Shown: positions 21,061 through 33,868, counted from the first letter of the stretch. The stretch is DNA of 64,000 nucleotides from Liopterus haemorrhoidalis (GCA_963971575.1 OZ020613.1:44878239-44942238); one strand, 5' to 3'. Made by a program: numbers and translations. The notes: generated from the sequence alone by a model not told the origin.

Positions 21061-24000
21061 GTCTGTGTCAAATGTGCTAAAGATGATAAGGAAAGTGTTC
21101 CCAACTTCGAAATAATAAAATAATATGTGAAAAATAAAAGCCGTGTTTATTGGATAACATTTCTAAAATCCGTAAATTAATTTAACTTATTCATGTAATA
21201 TTTAATTCATTTTGAAGTATTTTGTAAACAATTTAATAAAGAACATTAATTAGAAAGTAAATTACATCAATACATATGGTTTGTTTATATATAATATTAA
21301 TTTAGACCTTATTATTATGAACTTAGAACTACTAGTAAAATTTTGATACATATGTCATTTATTGTTTAACCTTTAATAAACATATGTACATATTTTAAAT
21401 AATTAATGTAAGTAGCTATTATAATAAATTGAAATGTTATAAATGACATTTAAACTATTTATTATTAAAAAATATTGGTTTTGACTACTGAGGGAAACTT
21501 TTTAAATATTTTTCTGTATTCCAGATTATTTTTGCGAAGTTTTTCAAAACCGTTGCTTACAATGAATCTTGATATAAGATGGTCAAATGTGATAAAAAAT
21601 GAGGTTGAATGTTACTCTACGGTCCGCTCGAACTTCATTCAATTCTATCCCCTCTCCTACTACTATCGTAAGTGTCATGCATGCTCAAGACACTAAATAA
21701 TTCAAGGATTATCAGTGGTTCTAAAACAATGGTTTCTGGTTTATAAATTCATACATAATAATACACAATTTTAATTGCGCTAATATGGGGGAAAATAAAG
21801 TACTATGCACCTAAAAACAAGATAATTAGGTTAGTTTTAGTTGGTAAAAGTCTAAAACCGAGCGGAGCGAGTTACCCATCTTCTAGTTTAATGACAAAAC
21901 ACTTTCTTAGGTTAGGTTATGTTAGTAAGGGTTTGGTTAGAAGAAGCCGAGCGAAGCGAGCTACCCATCTTCTAGTTTAATGACAAAACACTATCTTAGG
22001 TTAGGTTATGTTAGTAAGGGTTTGGTTAGAAAAAGCCGAGCGAAGCGAGCTACCCATTTTCTAGTTTAATGACAAAACAAACTCACACTAAAATAACAAT
22101 GCCACAGCAGCGTAGGTACTATTCCCTAGTTAAACCAAGACCGGTGAGTACGTTTTAGGACCACTGGTAAAACACGTGAGCTGTCGTTCACAGCAAGTAG
22201 GTGGAGTGGATAGAGTTATAAGAAGTTAGAGCGGACCGTACAGTAACATTTTACCAAAAATGAGGAACAAAGAAACACTGTCCGATGTAACACTATAAGG
22301 CCTGGACTATAATATCAGAACGAGAAAATACATGCTGGGCACAGTGAAAATGGTTTTCTTGCTGGGACTTAAAATAATTGTAGTGCTACTGCGACCGGAT
22401 TCAAATGGAAAGACATATGGAAAGTTGTAGTTAACTAAATTAATTTGAATAATTAAATAATAAATGACAGTGCAATAAACTAGTGAAAAAGATACAGGTC
22501 TGGTGATCCTGCTATCCAAACAGCATTCTTTTTATATATAAATATGCATACCTAAAGTTTATTTTAGCCAAATCACTAGGCGTTTACGAAAACTCTACTG
22601 GTGGATATGGTACATCGGCCAATCTTTACTGTACCCCACTGAACATAAACTTTTGTGCTGCCTCTATACAGAAGGCTTAAATAATCCTTAAAAAGGTTAG
22701 GTTAGGCTAGGCTTTAGCTAGAATACTAGTTCTGTTAGAATAGTTTAGCTAGAATAAGGTTATGTTGAGTGGGGTATAGTAAATCTTCCCCAGGAAATCT
22801 ACTGGTCGGTAAACAGCTACATGCTTATACACCTTCACCGAACTTGTTTTCGAACACAGTTGATGTTCCCGGTATCTACCGGTAGAGTTTTCGTAAACGC
22901 CTTATTGCAATTCTAAGCTTACCTTAATTTTGGCAGGTTAACGGCGTATTTTTATTTTAAATTATTAAATAAACATTGTCATGACATTCTGTCACAAAAA
23001 TTTGCATACCATTGTGTTGAGCTATATATATTGTAATAAATACTTAAATATATGCAGTGACAATATTCAACCGGTACGAGCATATCAGTTCTTAAAATAT
23101 TGAATAGTGGGATAACAGGTACAGAAAAAGATTTAGTTTCTACTTTTGGCAAATGACCACATCAACAATTTTTAAAAATCAACAAATTTTATGATAATTA
23201 TTAAAATAATTAGGGCTACCCTACAGTTAATTTTTTTTTTTCTGGTCAGATTTTTTAGTGTTTTATTTATTTTTTTTATCTAACTGGTTTATTATTTTGA
23301 ATATATGCCCTGCATATACGTACGATAAATGTTTTCAAATAATAAACCTGTATGTTAAATATATTTTTACATTGTAATATTTTGTGAAGATTAATGTAAG
23401 AAAAAGTTTATGTTTTTTTAGAATAATAAAGTGTATTGATTATTATTTATATGAATGTTTTATTTCGAGGGAAGCGAAAATTAAGAGCGATGTTGGTCGT
23501 AGACCTAAATATTTTGAGAATATGAAAAATTCCAAATTTTAACATAGTTTTGTAAAGATTTGATTACTTTTTGAATATTTCTAATCGTATCAAGAATTTT
23601 TTATTCTGCTTATTTTGGTAATTTCAATAAAATTTCTGATTGCGGTTATATGAGTAATGGTTTTCCACAAATAGTTGATTACAAAAATAATCATTATTTT
23701 ACAGTTCTGGTTAAATATAATTTGCATGGAGACTATAGTTGTCTCACTATCCTCTTTTTCAAGTCGCTGTATGTATGTTATTTTAAATATAATGGACTTA
23801 CATATTTCCTAATTTCCTTTTTATAATTAATATCATTCAGGTACATCCAATCCGCAGTTGTACAGTTTCTAGTTCCAATATAAAACAAATTTAATCACTT
23901 AAAGGCCTTTACCCGCGGACCAGAGTTTAAGAATCACTGATTACAAATACATTGCAAAAATGTATAAAAATAAATCAGTTAAAGAGTTAAATGTTCTAAA

Positions 24001-24720
24001 TTTCCATGCATATCTCGTAGACCAGGTTATCGTAGGTAAAATTATATTCTACTGATATATCAGATTTAAAAATATCAGTTATTATGTAAGGCGTTTTAAT
24101 TACATGTCTTTAATATTCGAAATATTTATTTCGAATTATTATTGGCGTATTTATTCTTGGCCTCTAACACTTTTGATCTTCAGTTTAATGTTTTTCTTAA
24201 ACTATATTAATAATCTATATATTTGTTTTCTCTCAAATTCCAAGTATTATTCGCTTTACAATAATAGAAACGTATTTCATAGATCAATATGTTTTTACTT
24301 ATATGTTCAATTAAAGTATTTAATTATAAATTAGTGTATAATAAAAACAGATTTAATTTGTAGTGCGCGCTATTTTGCGTGCATTACGACAATATTACAA
24401 AAAAAAAGTGGAAAAACATTTCACTTTTATCTAGTGGTAACATTGTAGAGGCAAAATGGTAGAACTAAAATTTATTATTTGAAGGTAATCGTTAAAAATA
24501 TAGTAGTACTACTGTAGGAAATGAAATGATATTATATGTGTTATAAGAGTACTATATTGGAATTTTATGGAACTAAAATTATAATAAAATCAATAATTTC
24601 ATCATTGTTATCGTGTAATAGGGATAATTTCTAGTAACTAGTAACTTCTCATTACAGTTGGCAAAAATTCAGTGTTCCCAACTTAATGTTTTTTTTTTTT
24701 TGTAGCACTCTTGACCCAAG
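21061..24720 (+). repeat. Repeat unit R, copy 3 (full length, with a nested MITE)
   Basis: Runs from the head 'gtctgtgtcaaatgtgc' to the tail 'ttgacccaagcc'. It holds a nested insertion (21604-22260), the internal MITE (22578-22902) and the conserved small frame (24104-24334). Both ends carry 'agtgttcccaactt' in the same orientation rather than as an inverted repeat, so it does not look like a standard TIR transposon. I do not recognise the family. Confidence 0.85.
21605..22252. mobile_element. Non-autonomous TIR element nested in repeat copy 3
   Basis: Ends are 'ttgaatgttactctacggtc' and an inverted counterpart finishing 'gtacagtaacattttacc'; the inner GACGGTCCGCTC-like block (ACGGTCCGCTC) is exact. 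The neighbouring 'aaaaatgagg' is present on both sides and single in other copies of R, so the target duplication is about 9-10 bp, as in Mutator-like elements. Inside is a minisatellite, about 92 bp by roughly 2.5 copies (21850-22080), with 'gagcgaagcgagctaccc' and 'ggttaggttatgttag' blocks. Confidence 0.7.
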
Positions 24721-24990
24721 CCGTATTATTTGAAGGCAATCGTTAAAAATATAGTAGTAGTACTACTGTAAAAATATACTGTAGGAAATAGAATGATGTT
24801 ATGTGTGTTATAAGAGTACTATATTGGAATTTTATGGAACGAAAATTATAATAAAATCAATAATTTCATCATTGTTATCGTGTAATAGGGATAACTTCTA
24901 GTAACTAGTAACTTCTCATTACAGTTGGCAAAAATTTCAGTGTTCCCAACTTAATTTCTTTTTTTTGTCGGACCGGTGACCCAAGCCCGT
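24721..24990 (+). repeat. Extra tail of repeat unit R
   Basis: A second copy of the last 0.25 kb of unit R ('tatttgaaggcaatcgttaaaa' region to 'gtgacccaagcccg') follows copy 3 directly. It ends in CGGACCGGTGACCC, like copy 4 and unlike copy 3's own tail, so it came from another subfamily member. Confidence 0.8.
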
Positions 24991-25892
24991 AAGATTCTGT
25001 TTTAGGTGGAAGTTTAAAAATTATATTTGGGGATTTATAAAAACACAAATTCTTATACAGAAAATTAAACCTTTAAACAATTTAAACAATGAAATAGATA
25101 TAACTGTTTTTAGCAAACCAAACAGGTTTTAAAAATGAAAATAAAATTACCATAAATCTATTTTATGAAAATGAAACATTTAGAAAATTCAATGTGGAAC
25201 AAAATGTACATATATAATAAAATTACCATAAATCTATTTTATGAAAATGAAACATTTAGAAAATTCAATGTGGAACAAAATGTACATATATAAATGTATA
25301 ACAAAATGTACATATTTACAATATAGCCGGTTCTTCTGTATGTATATTTTTCATTTGAAATTACTTTTTTTTTTTAATTTACGATTTAAAAATCCTACTA
25401 TATGTAATGTAAATGTGTTTATATAAAATGGGCATCTTGTTACGGAAGAAAAAATCATATAAAAACAAACATGCATCTGGAATCAATGAATATAATAATA
25501 AAATATTGTTAAAATGCTGCCAGTCTTCATCAAGGTCTACATGTTGTTTTAAAATCTGTTAGGGATAAGGTTAAAGAAAGAATCATTTAAAACACTAAAG
25601 GCAAAAATAACTAACATATTTATGATATTTGTAAGCGTCATTCCACAGCTACAACTTTTGGCAACAAGGTAGAAATTTCACAGGAGGAAAACATATTCAA
25701 AACATAAAATAAAAAAATATGGCTAAGATACGGAAAAAAATAACATAATTACAGATATATCATATAAAAGTTTCATAGAAACCAATGAACTGCAAAAAAG
25801 AAAAATAAAAAGTTATTAATTAAAAGCAAATGAAATTGAAGAACAATCAATCAGCAATGTTTCAGTACAGAATATAAAAATTGAAGTGAAAT
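24991..25892. other. AT-rich intergenic stretch with a 76-bp tandem duplication
   Basis: Bases 25141-25216 are repeated at 25217-25292 almost exactly, including 'ttagaaaattcaatgtgg'. The remainder is AT-rich with short chance frames only. Confidence 0.6.
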
Positions 25893-27113
25893 GTGAATTT
25901 TCACACATTTCAGGGTTTTGCAGGTATTTAATAGGTGTAAGAAGTCAACATAATACTGCATGTCTAGGTATATTTATCACATCAAAATCAACAGTTTTTT
26001 GACAATCACTTTTAATAGTTATTTGAGAACTAAGAGCTTCCATTTAATTTTTTTAAACAAAATTTAAAATTTTTTCCAAATATCCCAGCGTTTTTTTCTA
26101 CGTGTGCTTCGTATTCAAGTCTTCATTAGATTAATAAGAAATATTTTACAGTGCAAGAGTGTAGTGTGGTGTGAGTAACTCAGTTCGCAACTATTACAAA
26201 AATACATAATTTTTTAATGTTTTTAATTCCAAAAATACACGCATTATCTTAGCTATAAATACAAAACATCCATAAAATTATTAGCCATAATTTAACCATG
26301 AATTAAAAAAATAATTAATTTTTTCAAAAACACAAAAACCGCCATATTTTCCAAAAACACAATCTAATCAAAAATTCCTCTCCTACGTATCAGGGTCACA
26401 TCAATTTACATTACCTATAATTATTTCAGGTTTTTAGTTTAACCCTTTTTGATAAAAGGGTGCGGGACAAGAACTTTTGCACATTTTTGGCTAAATTCGT
26501 GTTAAAAGAAACGAATTTCAAAACTATCTATCTATCGCTCCGTAATCTACGTTTTAAGAGCTTTCTTTTGATACCACACAATAAATTTTTAAAAAAATAT
26601 GTTTTTATCAACGACACAAGAAATCGAAATTTTTCGAAAAATTTATCTGATCAAATATTTCTGTTGAACTATTTCGATTCCCATCAATGTTCATTACTGA
26701 GATTTTTTTAGATTTTTATATCAATCCCTTTGGGAAATAGGGTGGGGGACAAAAGTTCTTGACACATTTTTGGCAAAAATTCAATAAAATGATTTTTCAA
26801 AAATAAAAATTTGTTTGTTGATTCAATCATTAAGAGTTTTCATTTGGTATGCCACTCAAAGTAAAAAAAAATATTTATTTTTTTATTAAATACATATTTG
26901 TTTATATTCATCCCGCGCTGTATTTTTTTGAATTCAGCATTAGTTTTCCTATATGTAGGTCAAAAAGTAGTACAAGTATGCCAAATTTCAACTCTTTATG
27001 TTAAGCCGTTTGGCTACAATTTCTACCGTACAGACATACAGACAGACACATGAGTGACGTAATAAGAGTTTTTTGGTGGTCATACCTACAAAACCCTAAA
27101 AATGATCACAATA
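25893..27113 (+). repeat. Interspersed repeat family D, near-complete copy
   Basis: The left end is GTGAATTTTCACACATTTCA followed by GGGTTTTGCAGGTATT; the right end carries the complement (ATACCTACAAAACCCTAAAA), so the ends form an imperfect inverted repeat. Near the right end are 'gccgtttggctacaatttcta' and a short CAGACA run. The same parts occur inverted at 62917-64000, and the left part at 338-870. No coding region is recognised. It may be a non-autonomous DNA transposon of about 1.2 kb. Confidence 0.65.
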
Positions 27114-27747
27114 ACTTGTAAATAGATTGTTTATAAAGCGTCATTTTGGTTAATATATTTAAAATTTTAAAATGTTACATTTTTATAGAATATACATTCG
27201 TATTGTGCTTTCAAATAAATTTCTATTTTTATAAATACTATTATTATACTTGGTTAAAAAATAATAATTATCAAAGGCCTCGTTTAAACGTTAAAAGACC
27301 GCTTTTCCTGGTAGTCCACCACCGACTTCTCTCTCAACAGCATCTTCCAGAGACTTTCCCGTGCATCTGCATCTCTCATGATACATTACAAATCAAGAAA
27401 GGAGAGGAAGTTACAAAGCAATAAGGATACGATATACCATTGGACAATTCGTTATATAGCTTGAATAGTAAAATTGTTTTAACAATACATACATAGGCTA
27501 GTGAGATGATCAGCGATTCGACTAAAATTAATTTATTAATATTTTGTTTGTACATTTTATATACATATTTACATATTTGCTTGTTTTTATAGTACGTTTA
27601 CAAAAAAAATATAATAATATGAGTTGCAAAAGTGGAGGTAATGTATCTTGTGGCTCTCTGGGAATTAATGAAAGATGGTAAAAACAAGCTACACAGATGT
27701 GACAAGATTCTACAAGAATGAACTACAAATACAAAAATTCCTTATTT
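27114..27747. other. Sequence downstream of ZnfC, nothing recognised
   Basis: AT-rich with one less AT-rich patch near 27280-27420. It could hold the ZnfC 3' untranslated region, but I saw no signal worth calling. Confidence 0.3.
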
Positions 27748-28664
27748 TCATTTTGAATCATTCTTATGGGTTAGTTTATGTTTATTAAGATATATCATCA
27801 ATGCAAAATATTTATGACACAGCTCGCATCTGTATGGTTTCTCTCTAGAATGTGTTGCTTGGTGTCTAATGAGATTTGCTGATAGTGAAAATGCTTTATT
27901 ACACTGTCCACATTTGAATGGCTTGTCACCAGAATGTATTCGTTTGTGTATAAGAAGATGTGCTGACCTTGGAAATGCTTTATTACAATGCTCACATTTG
28001 AATGGCTTCTCTTCAAAATGTATTCGTTTATGACTATTGAGAGATGCTGGTCCAGAAAATGCTTTATTACAATGCTCACATTTTAATAGTTTTAATCTAG
28101 AATGTATTTCTATGTGCCTATTGAGATTTGCTAACTGTGTAAATGCTTTATTACAGTGATCACATTTAAACGGCTTTTCTTCGGCATGTATTCCTTTATG
28201 TCTATTGAGATTTGCTAACTTGGAAAATACTTTATTACATTGCTCACATTTGAATGATTCATCTCCAGAATGTATTCGTTTGTGGCTGAGGAGAGAGGTG
28301 AGATCACAAAATCCCTTGTTACACTCTTCACATTGGAATGGTTTCTCCCCAAAATGTATTATTTTGTGTCTAGTGAGATTTGTTAACTGCGAAAATGCTC
28401 TATTACACTGATCACATTTGAATGGTTTCTCTCCAGAATGTATTCGCTTGTGATTAATTAAATCAGGTGCACGTAAAAATGCTTTATTACACTGATCGCA
28501 TTTGTGTGGTCTCTCTCCAGTATGTATTAGTTTGTGTTGAATAAGATAACTAGCTCTTGTGAAAGTCTTCTTACATATATTACATTTGTTTGAATTTGTC
28601 TTGCTTTGTTTAAACGTGTTTGGTGACTCCCAACTATCATCTGAACTACTAGTTTCTTTACTAT
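27748..28664 (-). CDS. ZnfC exon 6: array of ten C2H2 zinc fingers
   Basis: The last exon of the minus-strand paralogue. The acceptor is TTTTTTGCAG (ending at 28665); the reading frame DSKETSSSDDSWESPNTFKQ then leads into ten intact C-x2-C-x12-H-x3-H fingers, ending KLTHKNDSK and TAA. Linkers are more varied (HTGERPH, HFGEKPF, HAEEKPF, HSRLKLL) than in ZnfA and ZnfB, and the finger cores are less alike, so this array is older or has escaped recent homogenisation. The frame requires one base from the exon before (split D codon). The array itself is open, so the exon could still be translated if reached by another start or splice form. Confidence 0.82.
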
Positions 28665-29085
28665 CTGCAAAAAAGTACCGATTAATCAAATAGAATTGGT
28701 GTGAATTTCAGGATTTCGCAGATATGTAATAAGTGATGGTGACAAACAGGGGCCCGCATGTTGAATGTCGGAGATAATATTTCTTGATTTCACGCAAAAT
28801 GAACAATAAACTTAAATTATTTATCGCCTGTACATCTGTCTACAAAGATTATTAATACCGTATATAAGGAATAACCAAACTTTTACTACTACCATGGGCC
28901 ATATTCTGTCTAAAAAGTCATCGCGGGCGAAAAAGGGTATCCAAAAAATAAGATGAACAAAAAAAAAAGCTAGTTAATGAGCAAAAATAAAGGAAACCCA
29001 ACGTAGCTGGTGAGCTAAAAACAAAAACAAAAAACAAAACAAAACCCAATCTAGCTCATGAGGACATAGCTACGTGGTCTACATA
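28665..29085. other. ZnfC intron, proximal part
   Basis: Just upstream of the acceptor is a short piece like the family D left end ('gtgaatttcaggatttcgcagatatgtaataag', about 28700-28732). Otherwise it is unremarkable AT-rich intron. Confidence 0.4.
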
Positions 29086-30674
29086 CAGTGGTGGCCCTAA
29101 GTATTGAAACTATTTATTTTTTACCAATAAAAATTAAATTATTATAGATATTTTTTTTCTTGTAATTTGTATATAAAAGCGAAATATTTTGCAACAATTA
29201 GAATAAATTATTTTTAAATATTCAGTGTTATCCATTGAAATTTTCAAATGCGCTTAGCCAAAAAGTATGGAAACCTTTTATCAAAGATACTCTACTATGC
29301 AATAACCAGCTTGTTGAATTGAAGATTTTAGTATCAAACTTATTCATTACTGTATTGACGTGTTTTATAGAACCATACCTCAAAAAAAATATTATTCTTG
29401 AGATTTAAAAACAAAAATTATCCAATTATATACCACAGTGGCACTAAACAGTGTGATATTTCTAAACTTTTAAAGATACCGAAAGGTAGGATTTCAAAAA
29501 TTATAAAGAAATTTAATGATAGAGGCACCGTGGACGTTAAATTAAAAAGTGGCCGACCTAAAAAAAAAACACGTAAAGAGTAGATAACATTATTAAGAAT
29601 TTCAACATGTGCTCCGAAAAAGACACATTTCTGAGGAAATCTTAGAAAAGTTTAATATTTCATTGTCAAATCGTACTATAGAAGAAGACTGAATAATATG
29701 GGACTATTCGGTAGAGTAGAGGTAACAAAGCCATTTATATCAAAAAAAAAAAAACAGAAGGGATCGATTGGATTTTGCTAGAGATCATTTGAAGTGGTCC
29801 ATTAATAAATGGAAAACGTCCTTTGGAGCGATGAAAGCAAATTTAAATTATTCGGCAGTAATGGAAAGAAGTATGTGAGGCGTCCAACGGGTGCAAGATA
29901 CGACAGTAAGTACTAGATTCCAACTGTCAAACATGGCGGCGGCAACATCATGGTTTGGGGATGTTTTTCTTCATCTGGAACTGGTCCAATAATAACAATC
30001 AATAGGATAATGGATCGATTTAAGTATAAATATATTCTAGAAAGTGTGATGATTTCATATGCAGAAGAAGAAATTCCTCTGAGAAGGATATTTCAACAAG
30101 ACAATAACCCGAAGCATTCGTCAAATTTGGTAAAACACTGGTTTTTGCACAAAAACGTACCGATAATGAAATGGCCATCTCAGAGTCCTGATATTTCAAT
30201 TTCAATTTCAATTTCAATTTTATTTATTATAAATACATAAATGTATTATTATGTATATTAATTCAATTGAGCACATTTGGGAGCATTTACTTAGGCAAAT
30301 TCGCAAAAACTTTTTAAAATCATAGACCAAGAGTGGAAAAACATGCCTCAATAAATATGTGCTAATTTAAAAGATTCGATGCCAAGAAAATGTTTTTCTG
30401 TGTTTAAGGTAAAGGACTACTACACCAAATATTAAAGAATTATTTTAATTTTTTATTCAAATTTATTTTTGTATAAGTTTACATACTTTTTGACCAAATA
30501 AATATCACTTATGTTGAATTGTATCTTTCATTTCAAACATATTTTCAGTTGTACTATAAATATATATTAAAGACCCATTTCCTAAATTAATTTTGATGTA
30601 TTAAATACATAAGCATAACTCAAGTTGAATTTATATGAATATAACAAAAGATTCCATACTTATGGCCACCAATG
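29086..30674 (+). mobile_element. Tc1-like element, decayed, in the ZnfC intron
   Basis: Termini are CAGTGGTGGCCCTAAGTAT (29086) and the inverted CATTGGTGGCCATAAGTAT (ending at about 30674). TA precedes the left end; the right TA is not clean. The length is about 1.59 kb. It lies between ZnfC exons 5 and 6, in the opposite orientation to the gene. Confidence 0.82.
29398..30410 (+). pseudogene. Tc1-like transposase pseudogene
   Basis: The N-terminal helix-turn-helix is at 29398-29583 (CDISKLLKIPKGRISKIIKK, then GRPKKKTRKE and a stop). The catalytic part at 29950-30190 reads MVWGCFSSSGTGPI, FQQDNNPKHSS (second acidic residue) and WPSQSPD (third). After that aspartate about 70 bases of (ATTTCA)n and AT-rich sequence intervene (about 30191-30260). 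The normal continuation then resumes as SIEHIWEHLLRQIRKN. Other frame changes lie between 29584 and 29940. Confidence 0.8.
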
Positions 30675-31442
30675 GATATATGCACCTCGCAGGCCTACGT
30701 CCGACCTGCATAGGCCAAAGTTTAGCCATATGAAGCTTTGACATATATAATTTTTCAAATACTTCTTCTTCTTAATTTGTTGGCCTCGGCTTAAAGACCG
30801 CCTGCCAGCGCTTAGCAATACGAGGAGAGAATGAGACCTGTTACAGGTTTAGTCTAATGGATGTTAGGAATTCAGAAATTGAGGAACATACGTTGAGGGA
30901 CGGATTAGACAGTATATTAAGTACAGAGAAAGGAGAGGAAGGACTTGCTTTTGTCAATAAGGTTGGGGCAGGAGAATAGTATGTGGTAGATATCGACAGA
31001 TAACCCGCAGGAATATAGGTTCGAGGGGATTATGTTAATACAATGAAGATGGAATGGAGTGTGATTGTGGTTGTAGCGCAAACGACAAAGGGTAGAAATG
31101 TGTTTTCTAGGGAAGGGGAAGGATATTCAAATACTTCAATGACTTTTCCTGTTGAACTATTATGATTTTCATGAACGTGCATTATTCAAAACTTTATATT
31201 TTGAAATCATTATATTTCGAAATAAAAACATATATCATACGAACATATAGATTTTTTAAATCTGAAGGTTATGATTTCCATTTTAACATGAATTGCAATA
31301 TTTTATTGAATTCTGCTTAATTCAAGAGAGCAATTATATAATAAGAGTGAAGCTCATTGTTCTCCTGTGCATATACTTAGCAAATGGAAAGCCGCAATAA
31401 CAGAATTGGAAGCTTACACTAATACAATAATAATGGACTGAC
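30675..31442. other. ZnfC intron, unrecognised stretch
   Basis: About 30760-31120 is less AT-rich than the surroundings and lacks a long frame; it may be an old repeat. No element ends or exon found. Confidence 0.3.
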
Positions 31443-31597
31443 TGTAATTTTTCCAGCTGCACTCTCCTCATATTCAACGTCATCTCCACATTCAGACTTG
31501 ATGTCAATCTCCTCAGTTATGATATTAGTGTTGCAGTTATATTGAGAAATCTGTTCAGTAGACGATGAACAATACGCCTCTAAAGGATCCTGGCTCT
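31443..31597 (-). CDS. ZnfC exon 5 (acidic module), one base short
   Basis: Read on the minus strand from a CTTCAG acceptor, this encodes ESQDPLEAYCSSSTEQISQ, TNIITEEIDIK and EYEESAAGK, clearly homologous to exon 5 of ZnfA and ZnfB. Those are 159 bases; this one is 155, which is not a multiple of three. Where the paralogues end ACAG/GTCAGT or TCAG/GTCAGT, this copy has ACAGTCAGT: one G is missing. Using the only GT there would put exon 6 out of frame. Confidence 0.65.
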
Positions 31598-31703
31598 CTG
31601 AAGTATAAATTACTCGTAATTATTATTGCTCTATGTTTTCAACGTAAATAATTATTCTAGTAATTACGACGTAAATAAATGATACATAAGTGTACTGCAT
31701 ATA

Positions 31704-32268
31704 TTAACCCTGAAACTGTACTCCTGGCTCTCAGAGATCTAGAGACTTATTTACCGTAGCGTGGGATTCGATGGAATGCTTTATTTTAGTAGCCATTCAG
31801 CAGAACGGCTCGTGTAGTTCGTAGCAACGAACGAAACGTATAGCACGTTTCGTTAGTTCCATTTTAGTGAAACAACTGGATAAGAGGAACAAAACTCATG
31901 GGTACGGTAGACTCAAGTGTATGGTTTACGGTAATAAATTTGTTAATATTTATAACTTATTTTAATTGTATAATAGCTTCATAAAACTGGGAAAATATCA
32001 TCCGAAGACCGAAAAAGAATTAGAAATTAAAGCAGAAAATATTTGGCCCTGATGATATTACTGAAGACGATTTTGGAGACGATTGCGATGAAGTTTATGT
32101 AGAAGAACAACTCTCGAACAGCGTAGGTGAACCAAGTGAAGAAAGAAAGAAGACAGAAAAATAAGTTTTGCTTGTTCTGATTCCCATATGCCATATTGCA
32201 TGGAGCATTGCGCAAAATTATGCTGCGAATGTGAAGACAATCAAAATATAAGAAACTAAAATTCCTTG
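31704..32268 (+). other. Possible remnant of a DNA transposon coding region
   Basis: Within the ZnfC intron, an acidic frame (32051-32164; DDITEDDFGDDCDEVYVEEQ) is followed in another frame by a cysteine-rich end (32173-32259; CSDSHMPYC, CAKLCCEC). An acidic start plus a cysteine-rich end is the layout of piggyBac transposases, and TTAA followed by CCC occurs at 31704-31710. No matching right end is visible, so this is a weak suggestion. Confidence 0.22.
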
Positions 32269-32716
32269 CTAAGACTGATTATGAACTATATGGACATAAG
32301 GACTTTTTTCTTTGTTAAAATGGTTATTATTTAATTGTATTCCACGATTATATTTGGTATGGTACGTTTATGTTTTGTTAAAGTTCACCAAATATGTTAT
32401 TGTCTATTTCATATCAAATGTATACATATACAGATAAAACGAAAAAAATTGTTATTTGTCCTGCTGATACTATAATGATTAGATATTCTAGTAAAGTCAT
32501 AAAAAAAATTATTTGAATTTTTCAGATAGTTATTGTATTGAAACCCAAGTATGTTGGAAACCCAAATCATGTTGGAAAAAAGAAGTGGGATGTTGCAGGA
32601 TTAAACAATTACAGGTCTCTTTAAAATATCAGCTATTGACTGCTATGAAATGAACTCGAACAGAAAAAGTGTAAAACATCATAAATAAGATCATCAGTAA
32701 AACTAGCTCTACTGAC

Positions 32717-32854
32717 CAGTGTTTGTGACAGCTGCGTTATCGATATCTAATTCATCTTCTTCACATTCGCTGGTGTCCACATGTTCTGATTTGATCTTCT
32801 CTGGTATGATAATATTTGGGGTAATGTTATCACGACACATGTCTGTAGTTACAT
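32717..32854 (-). CDS. ZnfC exon 4 (acidic module)
   Basis: A 138-base exon in phase 1/1 with an AATATAG acceptor and a GTCAGT donor. It encodes CRDNITPNIIIPEKIKSEH and ECEEDELDIDNAAVTNT; the closing VTNT matches the ITNT end of ZnfB exon 4. It is open throughout. Confidence 0.68.
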
Positions 32855-33028
32855 CTATATTTTTTTGAAGAAAATAAATTAGACAAATATAAATTAATTA
32901 CTTATAATAAAAACAAAATATTATTCGACATATTCGTTTGTTCAAACGCCAAATAAACTGAACTGTGACAATAAAATATTAATAACTGTATAGACTGTAA
33001 TTTATTGGTAAATGTTCCCATAACTGAC

Positions 33029-33178
33029 CATTCTTCCATTGAGCCACGTGATCTATTCCAGCCGTCACTACATATCCATCAGTTACTTCATATTCTCTCT
33101 TAATCTCAATTTCTTTTTTAATAATATCACTATATTTGGAATCTTCTGGATGTGTAACACTATCAATCATATTTATTT
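33029..33178 (-). CDS. ZnfC exon 3 (charged module)
   Basis: A 150-base exon, phase 1/1, with a TTTCAG acceptor and a GTCAGT donor. The first eight bases (AAATAAAT) and the peptide pattern HPEDSKYSDI, KKEIEIKREYEV correspond to ZnfB exon 3 (HPGDSRYSDM, IDIKTEQEADCEYEV). The paired negative and positive charges suggest a disordered linker. There is an ATG near its start (33170), but the homologous exon in ZnfB is internal. Confidence 0.7.
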
Positions 33179-33664
33179 CTGAAACAAAAATGCAGTGTCA
33201 TATATGAAGTATGACATTGTTTATTGTCGTACATTTGTATCCATAGAACGGAAAATTTATACCAATAGTAGGTCTCTCAATAACCCCTTGATTGTTACAT
33301 ATTATATAAACTACTCAGAACGAACTGTATGGTATAGAGCATTATATGACGAAAAATATATTTAATTGCCAAAATAAGTTGTTTAAAATCAAAATATATT
33401 AGTTAACAGAACAAAAAAAGAATCAAAACAAAATTTACGTAATTAAGATTTATAATTTTTACTTCGTATTGTAAATTAGCAATTGTGTGTACCCTCGTCG
33501 GGCTTGAATGACCAATTTATGCTTGTTTGTAGAAGTAACAAACCCCATTCTTCTATAAGTGCAATAGCTAACGCATTTGAAAGTCATTTAGTGACTCGCG
33601 AAATAAAAATTTCATTTTCATGTATTCCAGAGGTACTCAATTCTTACAAGGACCCTATATACAA

Positions 33665-33868
33665 TGTATGAGAGCTACTACTATATCCGAAGACAGACTT
33701 TCAGTAAGAACAAGCATAGGAAATAGTATTTTACTGCAAAAACACGTAGAATATTTAGAAACTTCTGGAACAAGAATTTCTGATCATATTATTCTGAATA
33801 GATTGTATGAATATGCTTTTCATGAAAGAAGTCCAGCTAAAGTTCCTAGATTATATTTTGTAGTATAA
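33665..33868 (+). pseudogene. Tc1-like transposase DNA-binding fragment
   Basis: The frame MRATTISEDRLSVRTSIGNS, then TSGTRISDHIILNRLYEYAF and RSPAKVPRL, follows the second helix-turn-helix of Tc1-like transposases (pattern RATT..EDR..VR.S, SGT.IS..T...RL.E.GL..R.P). No ends or catalytic part are nearby. The upstream frame at 33483-33671 may belong to the same relic. Confidence 0.5.

Noticed and set aside
16908..24990. Repeat unit R as a Helitron
   Set aside because: No CTRR end with a preceding hairpin, no insertion between A and T at the junctions, and no Rep/helicase coding.
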